From NCBI RefSeq assembly GCF_003704105.1, contig NZ_QUOQ01000002.1, forward strand, positions 310,001 through 374,000: a stretch of DNA of 64,000 nt, read 5' to 3'. The position numbers and the translations under genes were made by a program. Source of the stretch: Brevundimonas lutea. Its GTDB lineage: Bacteria; Pseudomonadota; Alphaproteobacteria; Caulobacterales; Caulobacteraceae. Below the pieces are notes generated by a model that was given only the letters and a program-made list of their open reading frames with translations, made no database searches and was not told the origin of the DNA. Of this stretch, positions 55,212 to 64,000 are shown piece by piece (within the stretch, counting starts at the first letter, position 1; the number at the start of each line of letters is the position of its first letter).

Positions 55212-56549
55212 ATGCTCGCCATAGCCATTGCCGTTGTCCTGCTCCTCGTGGTGCTGAACGGCCTGTTCGCCATGACCGAACTCGCGGTCGTGTCCTCCCG
55301 TAAATCCAGGCTGCAGAGCCGCGCCGAGCGCGGCGACAAGGGCGCCCGCAAGGCCCTGAGGCTGGCTGAGGAGCCGACCCAGTTCCTGTCGGCCGTTCAG
55401 GTCGGCATCACCCTGATCGGCATTCTCTCCGGCGCCTACGGCCAGGCGGCCATCGCCGGCGAGCTCAACCGCATCCTCGAGGGCTCCTTTCCCGCGCTCG
55501 CCGCCTATTCGGAAGTCTTCTCCACCGCCCTGGTGGTCGTCTGCATCACCTACATTTCGGTGATCGTCGGCGAGCTGGTGCCCAAGCGTCTGGCCCTGAT
55601 CTTTCCGGAGGCCATCGCGGCCAAGATGTCGGCGCCGATCTCGGCCGTGGCGACGCTGCTGAAGCCCTTCGTGCTGCTGTTGACGGCCTCGACCTCGGGA
55701 ATCCTGAAACTGATGGGCGTCAAGGACAAGGATGGTTCGGACGTCACCCAGGAAGAGGTCGAAACCATCCTGGCGGAAGGCACGTCCGCAGGCCTGATCG
55801 AGCCTGAAGAACAGCTGATGATCGAGGAAATCCTGCGGTTGGGCGACCGGGCGGTGCGCGTGGCGATGACGCCACGCCACGAGGTGTTCTGGATCGCCTT
55901 GGATGACAGCGAGGAAGTGCTGCGCCAGGAGGTTCGCGCCTGCCCCTATTCGCGGATCGTGGTGGCCAAGGACGCCGACGTCGATAACCCGCTCGGTGTG
56001 GTCCACAAGAAGGACCTGCTCGACAGCTTCCTGGAGAACGGCGAGTTCAACGTCGAACGCCACATCGCCACCCCGGCCTTCATTCCGCAGTCCAGCTCGG
56101 TGCTGAAGGCGCTGGAGATCATGAAGAGCTCCAAGGTGCACATGGCCTTCGTGGTCGATGAATACGGCGCCTTCGAGGGCGTGGTCACGGCGACCGATCT
56201 CCTGGAGATGATCGCCGGTGACTTCGACGAGGGCCACGACGACGCCGAGCACCACATCCGTCAGCGCGAGGACGGAACCTGGATGGTCGACGGACAGACG
56301 GATCTGGACGAGCTGGGCGACGCGCTTGGCGAGGATTTCGGCGACAACGAGAGCTTCCACACCATCGCCGGCCTGGTTCTGCATCAGCTGTCGCGCGTGC
56401 CGTCCGAGGGCGAGATGCTGCAGTTGGGCCGGTTCGAGGTCGAGATCATCGACATGGATGACCGCCGGATAGACAAGCTGTTGTTCCGTCAGGTGGTCAA
56501 GGCCGAAGAAGAAGCCCGCGCCAAGGCCCAGGCGGCCGAGGGCAACTAG
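55212..56549 (+). CDS. CorC/HlyC-type membrane protein (DUF21-CBS-CBS-CorC_HlyC)
   Basis: A protein of 445 residues. DUF21 membrane domain about 1-190 (NGLFAMTELAVVSSRKSRLQ, FLSAVQVGITLIGILSGAYG, YISVIVGELVPKRLAL). Two CBS domains about 215-335 (VAMTPRHEVFWIALDD, VAKDADVDNPLGVVHKKDLL, MAFVVDEYGAFEGVVTATDLLEMIAGD). The C-terminal CorC_HlyC domain is about 355-435 (DLDELGDALGEDF). Family members act in magnesium/cobalt efflux; the hemolysin name is historic. No neighbour points to a specific ion. Confidence 0.9.
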   Translation: MLAIAIAVVLLLVVLNGLFAMTELAVVSSRKSRLQSRAERGDKGARKALRLAEEPTQFLSAVQVGITLIGILSGAYGQAAIAGELNRILEGSFPALAAYSEVFSTALVVVCITYISVIVGELVPKRLALIFPEAIAAKMSAPISAVATLLKPFVLLLTASTSGILKLMGVKDKDGSDVTQEEVETILAEGTSAGLIEPEEQLMIEEILRLGDRAVRVAMTPRHEVFWIALDDSEEVLRQEVRACPYSRIVVAKDADVDNPLGVVHKKDLLDSFLENGEFNVERHIATPAFIPQSSSVLKALEIMKSSKVHMAFVVDEYGAFEGVVTATDLLEMIAGDFDEGHDDAEHHIRQREDGTWMVDGQTDLDELGDALGEDFGDNESFHTIAGLVLHQLSRVPSEGEMLQLGRFEVEIIDMDDRRIDKLLFRQVVKAEEEARAKAQAAEGN

Positions 56550-56667
56550 GTCTTTCCGCCGCGAGTGTCGCCCGACCTAGACCGACCGTGACCGTCCGGT
56601 CTGAAGCCGCAACCATCAGCAGGCCAGCGCTTCTCAGCGCGTCCAGGCTCTTTCGCGCAAAGACCGC

Positions 56668-58272
56668 CTACGGCCCGACGTCGTCTGCGTCGGTCTGGCC
56701 GTCGTCGATCGGCGTGGGCAGGTCGATGGCGATGCCCAAGGCGTCCGCAAGCTTTTCGTCGCGCTTGTAGACATCTTCGCGGAAGGCGACGCGCCCCTGG
56801 CCATCGACAAAGGCGGTCCAGTACAGCAGCCGCACGCCAATCTCGCGTCCTGTAGTCACCCGGGTGGTGTCCTTGGACGCCAGGGCGTCATCGAATTCGC
56901 CCAGCTTTGTCGGGTCAGGCGACAGCAACAGCCGTGCGAAATCGATGGCGCCCTGCACGCGGACACAGCCGTGCGAGCGGTGGCGGAAGGCGTTGTTGAA
57001 GGCGGCCTTGGACGGTGTGTCGTGCAGGAAGATGGCGTAGCTGTCCTGCAGCTCGAACTTCACATAGCCCAGCGCCGCCTGGGGGCCGGCGCGTTGCACC
57101 ACGGTGCCCTGCTCGGTGACATACATGTTCTGACTGCGCAGATAGCCAGGGCCGCGCGGCAGGATTTCGCGTCGGGCGATTCCGGCCGGGACATACCAGG
57201 GTGGATTGGCGACCACCGAGGCGAAGGGCTTTTCCAGGCTGGGCGTCTGATTCTCTGCGGTGCCAACCACCACACGGTTTGAATGGATCGGCTTGCCGTC
57301 CTTCCAGTAGACCATGATGGCGGCGGCGACATTGACCTCGATCCGCTCGGGCGCGACGTCGCGCTTGAGCCAGCGGCGTCGTTCCAGGTTCAGGGCGATC
57401 TGGCGGGCGCGATCCTCGGCCGAAGCCGACAGGGACCGCTGGGTGCCCGTGCCGATGCGGCCGTCCGAGCTCAGGCCGTGACGAACCTGGAACCCCTTCA
57501 CCGCCTCGACCAGCTCGGGCGTGTAACGATTGCCGGTGACCATGTCGGCCTGGCCCTGGCTGAGGTCGCCCTCGGCCACCAGGCGCGCGACCAGGGCCGG
57601 GATGCGTCCGTCGCTGGAACCCGGCTCGATGGTCGGGCCGGAGCGGAACGCCGGCCAGGCCTTGCCCTCGGCGATCAGGCGGCGATAGCGCACGTAGCCG
57701 GCCGACAGATTGGTGTAGCCGATGTCGGAAGGAGCAAGCCCCTCCATCCAGTCCAGCAGGCGCTCTGACTGGAGCGCGTCGTGCAGGCCGCGCGGCAGGT
57801 CGACGCGGTTCTTCTGCATCTCCCACAGCTCTTCGACCGTCTCGGGCCGGACCTGGCCCTCGGACAGGGCGCGGGCGTATCGGATGGCGGCAGCGGTGGT
57901 GCGGATCTCGGCCGTCGGTGGATCGGCGGCCAGACCCACGAAGTCGAAATAGTCCTGCCCCCGCATCGCGTGGCGCTCGCTGCGAAGGGCGACGCTGTTC
58001 AGGGCGCGCAGCCGATCCCGGTTCCACACCGGTCGCCAGCCGTTCATCTCGTAGAAGGTCTGGACGTCGGCCCGTAGAGTCTCGTCGATATTGCCGATCT
58101 GGCGGTTGAAGGCCTCGTAGAAGGCGACGGCGGCCGGATCGCGCGGCGGCGTGGGCATGGGGCGCGGCCCGCCCAGCGGCGGCTGCGTATTGAGCTGGCC
58201 CGCGTCCTGCGCATGCGCGGCGGCGGCCAGGGCGGCGGCGGCCGCACCGAGTCCGAGTTGCCGTCTGTTCAT
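56668..58272 (-). CDS. L,D-transpeptidase (YcbB/LdtD-like) with peptidoglycan-binding domain
   Basis: A protein of 534 residues. Tat- or Sec-type signal (MNRRQLGLGAAAAALAAAAHA, cleavage before QDAG). A helical N-terminal domain is followed by a peptidoglycan-binding domain about 215-290 (LVAEGDLSQGQADMVTGNRY, TPELVEAVKGFQVRHGLSSDGRIG). The YkuD catalytic domain is about 325-500, with the active site HRSHGCVRVQGAIDFARLLL. It makes 3-3 cross-links in peptidoglycan. ATG 58272 or TTG 58284. An exact EcfG promoter lies upstream, suggesting stress-induced wall remodelling. Confidence 0.9.
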   Translation of the reverse strand: MNRRQLGLGAAAAALAAAAHAQDAGQLNTQPPLGGPRPMPTPPRDPAAVAFYEAFNRQIGNIDETLRADVQTFYEMNGWRPVWNRDRLRALNSVALRSERHAMRGQDYFDFVGLAADPPTAEIRTTAAAIRYARALSEGQVRPETVEELWEMQKNRVDLPRGLHDALQSERLLDWMEGLAPSDIGYTNLSAGYVRYRRLIAEGKAWPAFRSGPTIEPGSSDGRIPALVARLVAEGDLSQGQADMVTGNRYTPELVEAVKGFQVRHGLSSDGRIGTGTQRSLSASAEDRARQIALNLERRRWLKRDVAPERIEVNVAAAIMVYWKDGKPIHSNRVVVGTAENQTPSLEKPFASVVANPPWYVPAGIARREILPRGPGYLRSQNMYVTEQGTVVQRAGPQAALGYVKFELQDSYAIFLHDTPSKAAFNNAFRHRSHGCVRVQGAIDFARLLLSPDPTKLGEFDDALASKDTTRVTTGREIGVRLLYWTAFVDGQGRVAFREDVYKRDEKLADALGIAIDLPTPIDDGQTDADDVGP

Positions 58273-58332
58273 TGAGAAACCCAAGCCTTCCCTTCGCCGT
58301 CGCCGGCGTCACGCCCCACGCACGAAACCCTG

Positions 58333-58358
58333 AACGCGCGTCAGATTATCGCTGTTCC
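58333..58358 (-). promoter_or_regulatory. EcfG (sigma-T) promoter, exact consensus, before the L,D-transpeptidase gene
   Basis: Minus strand GGAAC (58358-58354), a 17-bp spacer, CGTT (58336-58333): a perfect match to GGAAC-N16/17-CGTT. It is 50-60 bp from the start codon and begins three bases after the rpmE terminator, so the gene has its own stress promoter. Confidence 0.7.
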
Positions 58359-58360
58359 GG

Positions 58361-58395
58361 GCAAACAGAAAGCGCCGCCCCAGCGGACGGCGCTT
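58361..58395 (-). terminator. Rho-independent terminator after rpmE
   Basis: On the minus strand AAGCGCCG (58395-58388) pairs perfectly with CGGCGCTT (58377-58370) around 10 nt, followed by TTCTGTTTG. It is 56 bp after the rpmE stop. Confidence 0.75.
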
Positions 58396-58451
58396 CACTG
58401 TGTCGTCAGAGTCGCGTGATGACCCCGGATCGGGCCGATCGGCGACAGGGC

Positions 58452-58676
58452 TTACTTCTTGATGAAGCCGCCGAACTTGTTGTTGAAGCGCGAGACGCGA
58501 CCGCCACGGTCCATCAGGTGCTGGTTGCCGCCGGTCCAGGCCGGGTGCGTCGAGGGATCGATGTCCAGGTTCAAAGCCGCGCCTTCCTTCCCGTAGGTGG
58601 AGCGCGTCTGATAGCTGGAACCGTCAACCAGGGTGACGGTGATGAAGTGGTAGTCGGGGTGGGTGTCGGCTTTCAT
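58452..58676 (-). CDS. rpmE: 50S ribosomal protein L31 (zinc-free type)
   Basis: A protein of 74 residues. [66 protein letters not shown]-type end. It lacks the four zinc-binding Cys, which is usual in alphaproteobacteria. GGAG lies eight bases before the ATG. It is divergent from the ABC exporter, a gene pair common in Caulobacterales. Confidence 0.95.
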   Translation of the reverse strand: MKADTHPDYHFITVTLVDGSSYQTRSTYGKEGAALNLDIDPSTHPAWTGGNQHLMDRGGRVSRFNNKFGGFIKK

Positions 58677-58735
58677 GGTCTCGGCTCCGCCTGCGCGGCG
58701 ACGATTCCGACCGTCTGTGCGCATGAAACAGGAAA

Positions 58736-58757
58736 CCCGCCGAGAACGCCCGGCGGG
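58736..58757 (-). promoter_or_regulatory. Hairpin in the rpmE leader, attenuator candidate
   Basis: CCCGCCG (58757-58751 on the minus strand) pairs with CGGCGGG (58742-58736), and TTTCCTGTTTC follows in the transcript direction. It is 60 nt before the L31 ATG. No gene ends here on the minus strand, so a terminator-like shape in the leader could mean attenuation or r-protein feedback. Confidence 0.35.
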
Positions 58758-58807
58758 AAGGAGGGCGGCGTTTACACCGGACCCGCCTTTCAGGCAATAG
58801 CGCGGCC

Positions 58808-60640
58808 ATGACCGAAACCTCCGCCTCCCTCGACGGCCGCCCCTCGACCGGCGCGTTGCTGGTCGAACAGATGGGCGAGGCGGGCAAGCGCCGCGAGCGG
58901 GCCAAGGATGTGCGCCCGCTGGGGCGGCTGATTCCTTATCTGATGCGGCATACCGGCGACGCCCTGCTGGCGGCGCTGTGGCTGCTGCTGTCGACCACGG
59001 CGTCGCTGGGTTTGACCGTGACGGCGCGCGGCGCGATCGATCAGGGCTTCGCCGACGGCGGCGCGGCGATCAACGGCTGGTTCCTGCTTCTGGGCGCTAA
59101 CGCCCTGTTCCTGGGGCTGGCCACGGCGGTCCGCTATTTCTACGTCACCAAGACCGGCGAGCGAGTGGTGGCCGACCTGCGCCAGGGGCTGTTCGCGCGG
59201 GTGCTGACGCTGGATCCGGCCTTCTATGTGAAGATGCGGGTCGGCGAGGTGCTGTCGCGCCTGACCACCGACATCGCCCTGATCGAGGCCCTGCTGACCA
59301 CTTCAATCAGCTATGCGCTCAGGAATTTCCTGACCCTGATCGGCGCGACCATCCTGCTGTTCATCGTCAGTCCGAAGCTGACGGCCCTGGTCATGCTGGT
59401 GACGCCGCTGCTGATCCTGCCCCTGTTCGTGTTTGGTCGGCGGGTGAGGAAGCTGACCATCGAGTCCCAGGACCGGTTCGCCGACGCCGTCGGCTTCGCG
59501 GGGGAGAGCGTCGACGCCATCGAGACGGTTCAGGCCTTCGGCCGCGAGAAGAGCGCCATCGGCCGCTTCGATCAGGCGGTGGACATGGCCTTTGGCGTCT
59601 CCCTGATCCGCATGCGCAGCCGGGCGGTGATGACCTTCATGATCATCGCCGTGATGTTCGGCGGCGTCACCCTGGTGCTGTGGCTTGGCGCGCGTGACGT
59701 GATCGCCGGAAGCATGAGCCCCGGCGCCCTGCTGCAGTTCGTGCTGTTGTCGGTGTTCGCCGGCGGGGCCGTGGGCGCGCTGGGGGAAAGCTGGGGCGAC
59801 GTCCAGAAGGCCGCCGGCGCCATGGCCCGGATCGATGAGCTGATGCGGGCCCAGCCGGCCATCGCGCCGCCGGCCCACCCCGTGGCCCTGCCGACGCCGC
59901 CGCGCGGCGAAGTCACCATGCGCGGCGTGGACTTCGCCTATCCGGGGCGTCCCGATCTGCCGGCGTTGCGCGGCTTCGACCTGACCGTCCGGCCTGGCGA
60001 GACGGTGGCCCTGGTCGGCCCGTCCGGTGCGGGCAAGTCGACGGTATTCCGCCTGTTGCTGCGCTTCTACGACCCACAGAGCGGAGCGATCACCGTGGAC
60101 GGCGTCGATTTGCGCCAGGCCGACCCGGCCGAGGCGCGCACACGTTTCGCCTGGGTGTCCCAGGAGGCGCCGCTATTTTCCGGCTCGGCATTGGAGAACA
60201 TCCGCTTCGGCCGCGAGGATCTGACCGAGGAAGAGGCGCGCGAAGCCGCCGACAAGGCTCAGGCTCTGGCCTTCGTCGATGCTCTGCCCGAAGGCTTCGC
60301 CACCCCCCTGGGCGAGCGCGGAAAATCGCTGTCGGGGGGCCAGCGTCAGCGCCTGGCCATCGCTCGCGCCCTGGTGCGCCAGGCGCCGATCCTGCTGCTG
60401 GACGAGGCCACCTCGGCGCTGGACGCTGAGAACGAGCAGCTGGTCCAGGCCGCATTGGATCAGGCGATGGAGGAGCGCACCACCCTGGTCATTGCGCACC
60501 GCCTGGCCACCGTGCTGCGCGCCGACCGGATCGTGGTGATCGACGGCGGACAAGTGGTCGAGGAGGGGACCCACGCCGAGCTCATCGCGCGCGGCGGCCT
60601 CTACGCGCGGCTGGCGGCACTGCAATTCCGCACCGCCTGA
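58808..60640 (+). CDS. ABC exporter half-transporter (MsbA-like)
   Basis: A protein of 610 residues. Transmembrane domain about 40-345 with six helices ([40 protein letters not shown] and others). ATPase domain about 365-605: Walker [10 protein letters not shown], signature [15 protein letters not shown], Walker [14 protein letters not shown]-loop IAHRLATV. It works as a homodimer in the inner membrane; a lipid or drug substrate is likely but unknown. Normal length. Confidence 0.92.
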   Translation: MTETSASLDGRPSTGALLVEQMGEAGKRRERAKDVRPLGRLIPYLMRHTGDALLAALWLLLSTTASLGLTVTARGAIDQGFADGGAAINGWFLLLGANALFLGLATAVRYFYVTKTGERVVADLRQGLFARVLTLDPAFYVKMRVGEVLSRLTTDIALIEALLTTSISYALRNFLTLIGATILLFIVSPKLTALVMLVTPLLILPLFVFGRRVRKLTIESQDRFADAVGFAGESVDAIETVQAFGREKSAIGRFDQAVDMAFGVSLIRMRSRAVMTFMIIAVMFGGVTLVLWLGARDVIAGSMSPGALLQFVLLSVFAGGAVGALGESWGDVQKAAGAMARIDELMRAQPAIAPPAHPVALPTPPRGEVTMRGVDFAYPGRPDLPALRGFDLTVRPGETVALVGPSGAGKSTVFRLLLRFYDPQSGAITVDGVDLRQADPAEARTRFAWVSQEAPLFSGSALENIRFGREDLTEEEAREAADKAQALAFVDALPEGFATPLGERGKSLSGGQRQRLAIARALVRQAPILLLDEATSALDAENEQLVQAALDQAMEERTTLVIAHRLATVLRADRIVVIDGGQVVEEGTHAELIARGGLYARLAALQFRTA

Positions 60641-60709
60641 CCGCGCATTCGTGACTCGACGTTCGGCCGCACGCCGGGCCACAGTCGGCGCTCACAGCGG
60701 AGCCCGACC

Positions 60710-61612
60710 ATGCCTCACCTCCTTACGCCCGAGGGCCAGACGGCCGACGATCTGAAGCTCAGCCGCCGCAGCCTGGGCCTGCTGGGCGGCGTGCTGTTCA
60801 CCGGCTACGCCACCGCCGCCCTGTCGCAATCCGCCGAGCCGGTCGTGACTGACGAGGCCGGCCTGGTTACCGAGGCCGTGACCTATCCCGCGCCCGACGG
60901 CTTCGAGATGCCCGCCTATATCGCGCGGCCGGAGGGCGCCGGCCCGTTCCCGGTCATCGTGGTGGCGTCTGAAATCTTCGGCGTCCACGCCTATATCGAG
61001 GATGTCTGTCGCCGCCTGGCCAAGGCCGGCTACGCCGCCATCGCCCCGGCCTTCTTCGTGCGGGTCGAGGATCCGGCCCCGCTGGAGGACATGCAGCAGA
61101 TCCAGCGGATCGTCGCCGCCGCCGGCTATGAGCAGGTGATGGGCGACATCTCCGGCGCCCTGGCCTGGCTGGAGCAGCAGCCTTGGGCCGACAGCGGACG
61201 GCTGGGGATCACCGGCTTCTGCTGGGGCGGCAAGGTGACCTGGCAGGGCGTGGCTCGCTTCGCCGCCTTCAAGGCGGGGGTGGCCTGGTACGGCCGCCTG
61301 GCCCCCGCGCCCGACGCCTCGCCCGAACAGATCGAGAGCGGCCAACCCTGGCCCGTCGACCTGGCCGCCGACCTCAAGGCGCCCGTGCTGGGGCTCTACG
61401 CCGAAGAGGATCGGGGCATCCCGCTGACAAGCGTGGAGGCCATGCGCGCCGCCCTGACGCGAGAGGGCGCCGAGGGCTCATCCATCGAGGTCTATCCCGG
61501 AGCAGGGCACGGCTTCCACGCCGACTACCGCGCCAGCTACAAGGCGGATGCCGCGGCGGATGGGTGGGCGAAGATGCTGGCGCATTTCGAGCGGTGGGTG
61601 AGGGGTGGCTAA
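60710..61612 (+). CDS. Dienelactone hydrolase family protein
   Basis: A protein of 300 residues. An N-terminal stretch (SRRSLGLLGGVLFTGYATAALSQ) resembles a signal or anchor, suggesting periplasmic location. The alpha/beta-hydrolase core has ITGFCWGGKVTW (nucleophile Cys), the His in GAGHGFHADYRAS, and the acid in VLGLYAEEDRGIP. Members hydrolyse dienelactones or related esters; no aromatic-degradation genes are nearby, so the substrate is unknown. Tail-to-tail overlap of 4 bp with the Rieske gene. Confidence 0.9.
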   Translation: MPHLLTPEGQTADDLKLSRRSLGLLGGVLFTGYATAALSQSAEPVVTDEAGLVTEAVTYPAPDGFEMPAYIARPEGAGPFPVIVVASEIFGVHAYIEDVCRRLAKAGYAAIAPAFFVRVEDPAPLEDMQQIQRIVAAAGYEQVMGDISGALAWLEQQPWADSGRLGITGFCWGGKVTWQGVARFAAFKAGVAWYGRLAPAPDASPEQIESGQPWPVDLAADLKAPVLGLYAEEDRGIPLTSVEAMRAALTREGAEGSSIEVYPGAGHGFHADYRASYKADAAADGWAKMLAHFERWVRGG

Positions 61613-61995
61613 GCCGTCCGAACCACCCCGCCGACCACCTCGACCGGCCATTCCGTCAGCCTTCCCCCCATGCCCGGGCCGCCGACGCAGGCGCCGCTGA
61701 GCGGGCTGAACACCGCGCCGTGCCAGCCGCAGAGCAGCAGCTCGCCGTCCGGGGTCAGGTAGCGGTCCAGCTCGACGGCCAGGGGGAAACCGGCGTGGGG
61801 GCAGCGGTCGACCCAGCCGACGACGCGGCCGTCCTTCCTGACCAGAAAGCCGTGGAAATAGGCCTCGCCGATCTGCAGCACGAAGCCGCGCGCGCCGGGA
61901 TCGGCGAGGTCAGCCTCGGCACACAGGGCGACACCCGGCGGGGTCTTCCAGACGCGGTTGCGCTCGGTCGGGACGGGTTCCGGCGCGTCGCTCAC
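61609..61995 (-). CDS. Rieske [2Fe-2S] protein
   Basis: A protein of 128 residues. The two Rieske boxes are CPHAG (about 66-70) and CGWHGAVFSPLSGACVGGP (about 90-108), giving two Cys and two His ligands. It is soluble and ferredoxin-like. It lies 10 bp downstream of tsaD on the same strand. Its redox partner is not apparent. Confidence 0.9.
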   Translation of the reverse strand: MSDAPEPVPTERNRVWKTPPGVALCAEADLADPGARGFVLQIGEAYFHGFLVRKDGRVVGWVDRCPHAGFPLAVELDRYLTPDGELLLCGWHGAVFSPLSGACVGGPGMGGRLTEWPVEVVGGVVRTA

Positions 61996-62005
61996 GCCCC
62001 CATCC

Positions 62006-63160
62006 TCATGCTTTCGGCCCCTTGCGGCCGGCCTTGAGGTGCAGCGGCTGGGCGGCGGCGGTGGCCTCGTCCAGCGGCCAGCGCGGGCGGGCCACGGCGT
62101 CGATGTCCGAGGCCAGGCCCAACGCCAGCCGCTCGGCGCCGGCCAGAGCGATCATGGCGGCATTGTCGGTGCAATAGGCCAGCGGTGGGGCCAGGAAGCG
62201 GAAGCCGTGACGCGTCGCCGTCTCGGTCAGCACGCGCCGCACCTCGCCATTGGCCGCCACCCCGCCGGCGACCACGAACAGGAGGTGTTGGTGGCGTTCA
62301 GCATAATCCCGCATGGCCCGCTCGGAGCGTTCGGACAGTTGGCGCGCGATGGCCGACTGGACAGCTGCCGCCAGGTCGGCGCGGTCCTGGTCCGTCCGGC
62401 ATTCGGCGGCCAGCCGCGCGGCCGCCGTCTTCAGGCCCGAGAAGGAGAAGTCGCAGCCGTCGCGACCCAGCAGCGCGCGGGGCAGGGCGATCTTCGACCC
62501 GTCCCCCGTCGCCGCCAGCCGCTCCAGCGCCGGGCCGCCGGGATAGCCGAGGTCCAGCGCCTTGGCGATCTTGTCGAAGGCCTCGCCCGCCGCGTCGTCG
62601 ATGGTGGCGCCCAGTCGGGTCATGTCGCCGACGCCGCGCACCTCCATCAGTTGGCAGTGGCCGCCCGACACCAGCAGCAGCAGGAAGGGATAGGGCGCGT
62701 CCTCCGTCAGACGCGCCGACACGGCGTGACCCTCCAGATGGTTGACGGCGACCAGCGGCAGGTTTCGCGCCAGGGCCACCGCCTTGCCGAAGCTGAGGCC
62801 CACCATCACCCCGCCGACCAGCCCCGGCCCGGCGGTGGCGGCGACGCCGGTCAGGCCCCCCATGCCGACTCCGGCCTCGGCGACCGCGCGGCGGGCGACC
62901 TCGCCGATCTTCTCGACATGGCTGCGCGCCGCGATCTCGGGCACCACGCCGCCAAAGGGGGAGTGCTCGTCGGTCTGGCTGTGCACCACCGAGCTGAGCA
63001 CCGTGGCCCGGCCGTCCTCGTCCAGCCGCACCACGGCGGCGGCGGTCTCGTCGCAGCTGGTCTCCAGCCCCAGTACGGTCCAGGCCGCGCCGGGACCGCC
63101 CGAGGGCGCCGCGCCGGGGTTCACCCCGTCCCTGGGTCTGCTAGAAGCCGCCTGATCCAT
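62006..63160 (-). CDS. tsaD: tRNA N6-threonylcarbamoyladenosine synthase subunit TsaD
   Basis: A protein of 384 residues. N-terminal LGLETSCDETAAAVV, then HSPFGGVVPEIAARSHVEKI, the metal-binding NHLEGHAVSA (HxxxH), SGGHCQL, and VVAGGVAANGEVRRVL. It transfers threonylcarbamoyl to A37 of ANN-decoding tRNAs with TsaB and TsaE. ATG 63160 is chosen; the frame is open to 63607 through the divergent hemC gene but is not coding there. Confidence 0.96.
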   Translation of the reverse strand: MDQAASSRPRDGVNPGAAPSGGPGAAWTVLGLETSCDETAAAVVRLDEDGRATVLSSVVHSQTDEHSPFGGVVPEIAARSHVEKIGEVARRAVAEAGVGMGGLTGVAATAGPGLVGGVMVGLSFGKAVALARNLPLVAVNHLEGHAVSARLTEDAPYPFLLLLVSGGHCQLMEVRGVGDMTRLGATIDDAAGEAFDKIAKALDLGYPGGPALERLAATGDGSKIALPRALLGRDGCDFSFSGLKTAAARLAAECRTDQDRADLAAAVQSAIARQLSERSERAMRDYAERHQHLLFVVAGGVAANGEVRRVLTETATRHGFRFLAPPLAYCTDNAAMIALAGAERLALGLASDIDAVARPRWPLDEATAAAQPLHLKAGRKGPKA

Positions 63161-63206
63161 GGCCGCGAGGTAGCGGTCCCGCCTTCCCGCCGCAACCGGA
63201 GCCGCC

Positions 63207-64000
63207 TTGGCCGCCTCTCCCCTCGTCCGCATCGGCACGCGCCGCTCCGCCCTGGCCCTGGCCCAGTCCGGCATGATGCAGCGCGCCATCGGCCGGGCCC
63301 TGGGCGTGGCCGAGGCCGAGATCGAGGCGCGCGTGCCGCTGGTTCCCATCGTCACCACCGGCGACCGGGTGCAGGACCGCCGCCTGCTCGAGATCGGCGG
63401 CAAGGCCATGTTCACCAAGGAGATCGAGGAGGCGCTGCTGGACGGACGAGTCGATGTCGCCGTCCACTCGATGAAGGACGTGCCGGCCGACCAGCCGCCG
63501 GGCCTCTGCATCGCCGCCATCCCCGAGCGCGAGGACCCGCGCGACGCCTTCGTCAGTCGCGACTGGCCCGGCTTCGACGAACTGCCCGAGGGCGCGGTGG
63601 TCGGCACCGCCAGCCTGCGTCGTCAGGCCCAGATCCTGGCCGCGCGGCCGGACCTGAAAATCGAAATGCTGCGCGGCAATGTCGACACGCGGCTGAGGCG
63701 GCTGGAGGCGGGGGATTTCGACGCCATCCTGCTGGCCTGTTCCGGCCTGGCGCGGCTGGGGCGCGAGGCCGTCATCACCGAGCGGCTGGACATGGATCGC
63801 TTCCCGCCCGCCCCGGGTCAGGGGGCGCTGGCCCTGCAGACGCGCGAGGACGACATCGGGGCCGACTGGGTCGCCGCCCTGAACCATGCCGACACCGCCG
63901 TCTGCGTCGCCGCCGAGCGGGGCGCCATGCGGGCGCTGGAGGGCTCGTGCCGCACGGCCGTCGCGGCCATCGCCGCCCTGACGGGCGCGCGCCTGGCCCT
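63207..64000 (+). CDS. hemC: Hydroxymethylbilane synthase (porphobilinogen deaminase), cut by the window end
   Basis: The first 264 codons are present. RIGTRRSALALAQSGMMQ, FTKEIEEALLDGRVDVAVHSMKDVP (catalytic Asp), GTASLRRQAQILAARPDL, NVDTRLRRL, and the dipyrromethane-cofactor Cys in LEGSCRTAVAAIA. It joins four porphobilinogens in heme synthesis. It starts with TTG 63207, preceded by GGAG. Divergent from tsaD across 46 bp, an arrangement common in alphaproteobacteria. Confidence 0.96.
   Translation, partial: MAASPLVRIGTRRSALALAQSGMMQRAIGRALGVAEAEIEARVPLVPIVTTGDRVQDRRLLEIGGKAMFTKEIEEALLDGRVDVAVHSMKDVPADQPPGLCIAAIPEREDPRDAFVSRDWPGFDELPEGAVVGTASLRRQAQILAARPDLKIEMLRGNVDTRLRRLEAGDFDAILLACSGLARLGREAVITERLDMDRFPPAPGQGALALQTREDDIGADWVAALNHADTAVCVAAERGAMRALEGSCRTAVAAIAALTGARLA

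Overview
The window is high-GC, densely coding chromosomal DNA of an alphaproteobacterium, most likely a member of the Caulobacteraceae (Brevundimonas or a close relative). This rests on a Rhodobacter/Caulobacter-type gene transfer agent (GTA) cluster, an alphaproteobacterial SerC, RpoH and Cys-less L31, DUF2336 and TIGR02587/TIGR02588 proteins, GGAAC-N16/17-CGTT promoter motifs (EcfG/sigma-T type) and many GTG/TTG starts. The genus is an inference. I found no tRNA, rRNA, CRISPR array, transposase or integrase.

Layout. 1-9.2 kb: a GNAT-nitrilase fusion, a DUF2336 gene with a Pro-rich secreted protein, an NMT1-like lipoprotein, a 626-bp non-coding region with strong hairpins, and an iron-uptake pair (PepSY membrane protein and TonB siderophore receptor). 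9.2-19 kb: large-subunit catalase, ABC-F ATPase, M14 carboxypeptidase, YcgN-like protein, and a hybrid histidine kinase with a single-domain response regulator. 19.1-34.8 kb: the GTA structural cluster gp1 to gp15. 34.8-43.8 kb: J-protein, serC, purA, a degenerate receiver protein, rpoH with a structured leader, a ThuA-like lipoprotein, a small GNAT protein, rluD and class I aldolase. 43.8-50.4 kb: an H-NOX/hybrid kinase operon, a TIGR02587/TIGR02588 pair, and pgk and gap with an unknown lipoprotein gene between them. 50.5-64 kb: two S41 peptidase lipoproteins, purT, a DUF4126 protein, a 41-residue lipoprotein, a CorC/HlyC transporter, an L,D-transpeptidase, rpmE, an ABC exporter, dienelactone hydrolase, a Rieske protein, tsaD and the start of hemC.

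The GTA cluster is the most unusual part. Gene order matches the canonical GTA (TerS, TerL, portal, protease, capsid, connectors, tail, tape measure, gp12-gp15), but the cluster looks eroded or remodelled. gp12 (DUF2460) has lost its middle and is frameshifted. gp13 and gp6 appear to have lost internal segments in frame. The tape measure has an atypical middle. Two blocks of unrelated genes, mostly antisense, interrupt it. Nine of the ten REP-like palindromic repeat units I could recognise lie in these 15.7 kb, one of them inside the capsid coding sequence at the scaffold/capsid linker.

A second theme is regulation. Five GGAAC-N16/17-(CGTT-like) motifs stand in promoter position before katE, a lipoprotein inside the GTA cluster, the TIGR02587/8 pair, the 41-aa lipoprotein and the L,D-transpeptidase. 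The last two match the consensus exactly. This would make a local cluster of general-stress (EcfG) targets.
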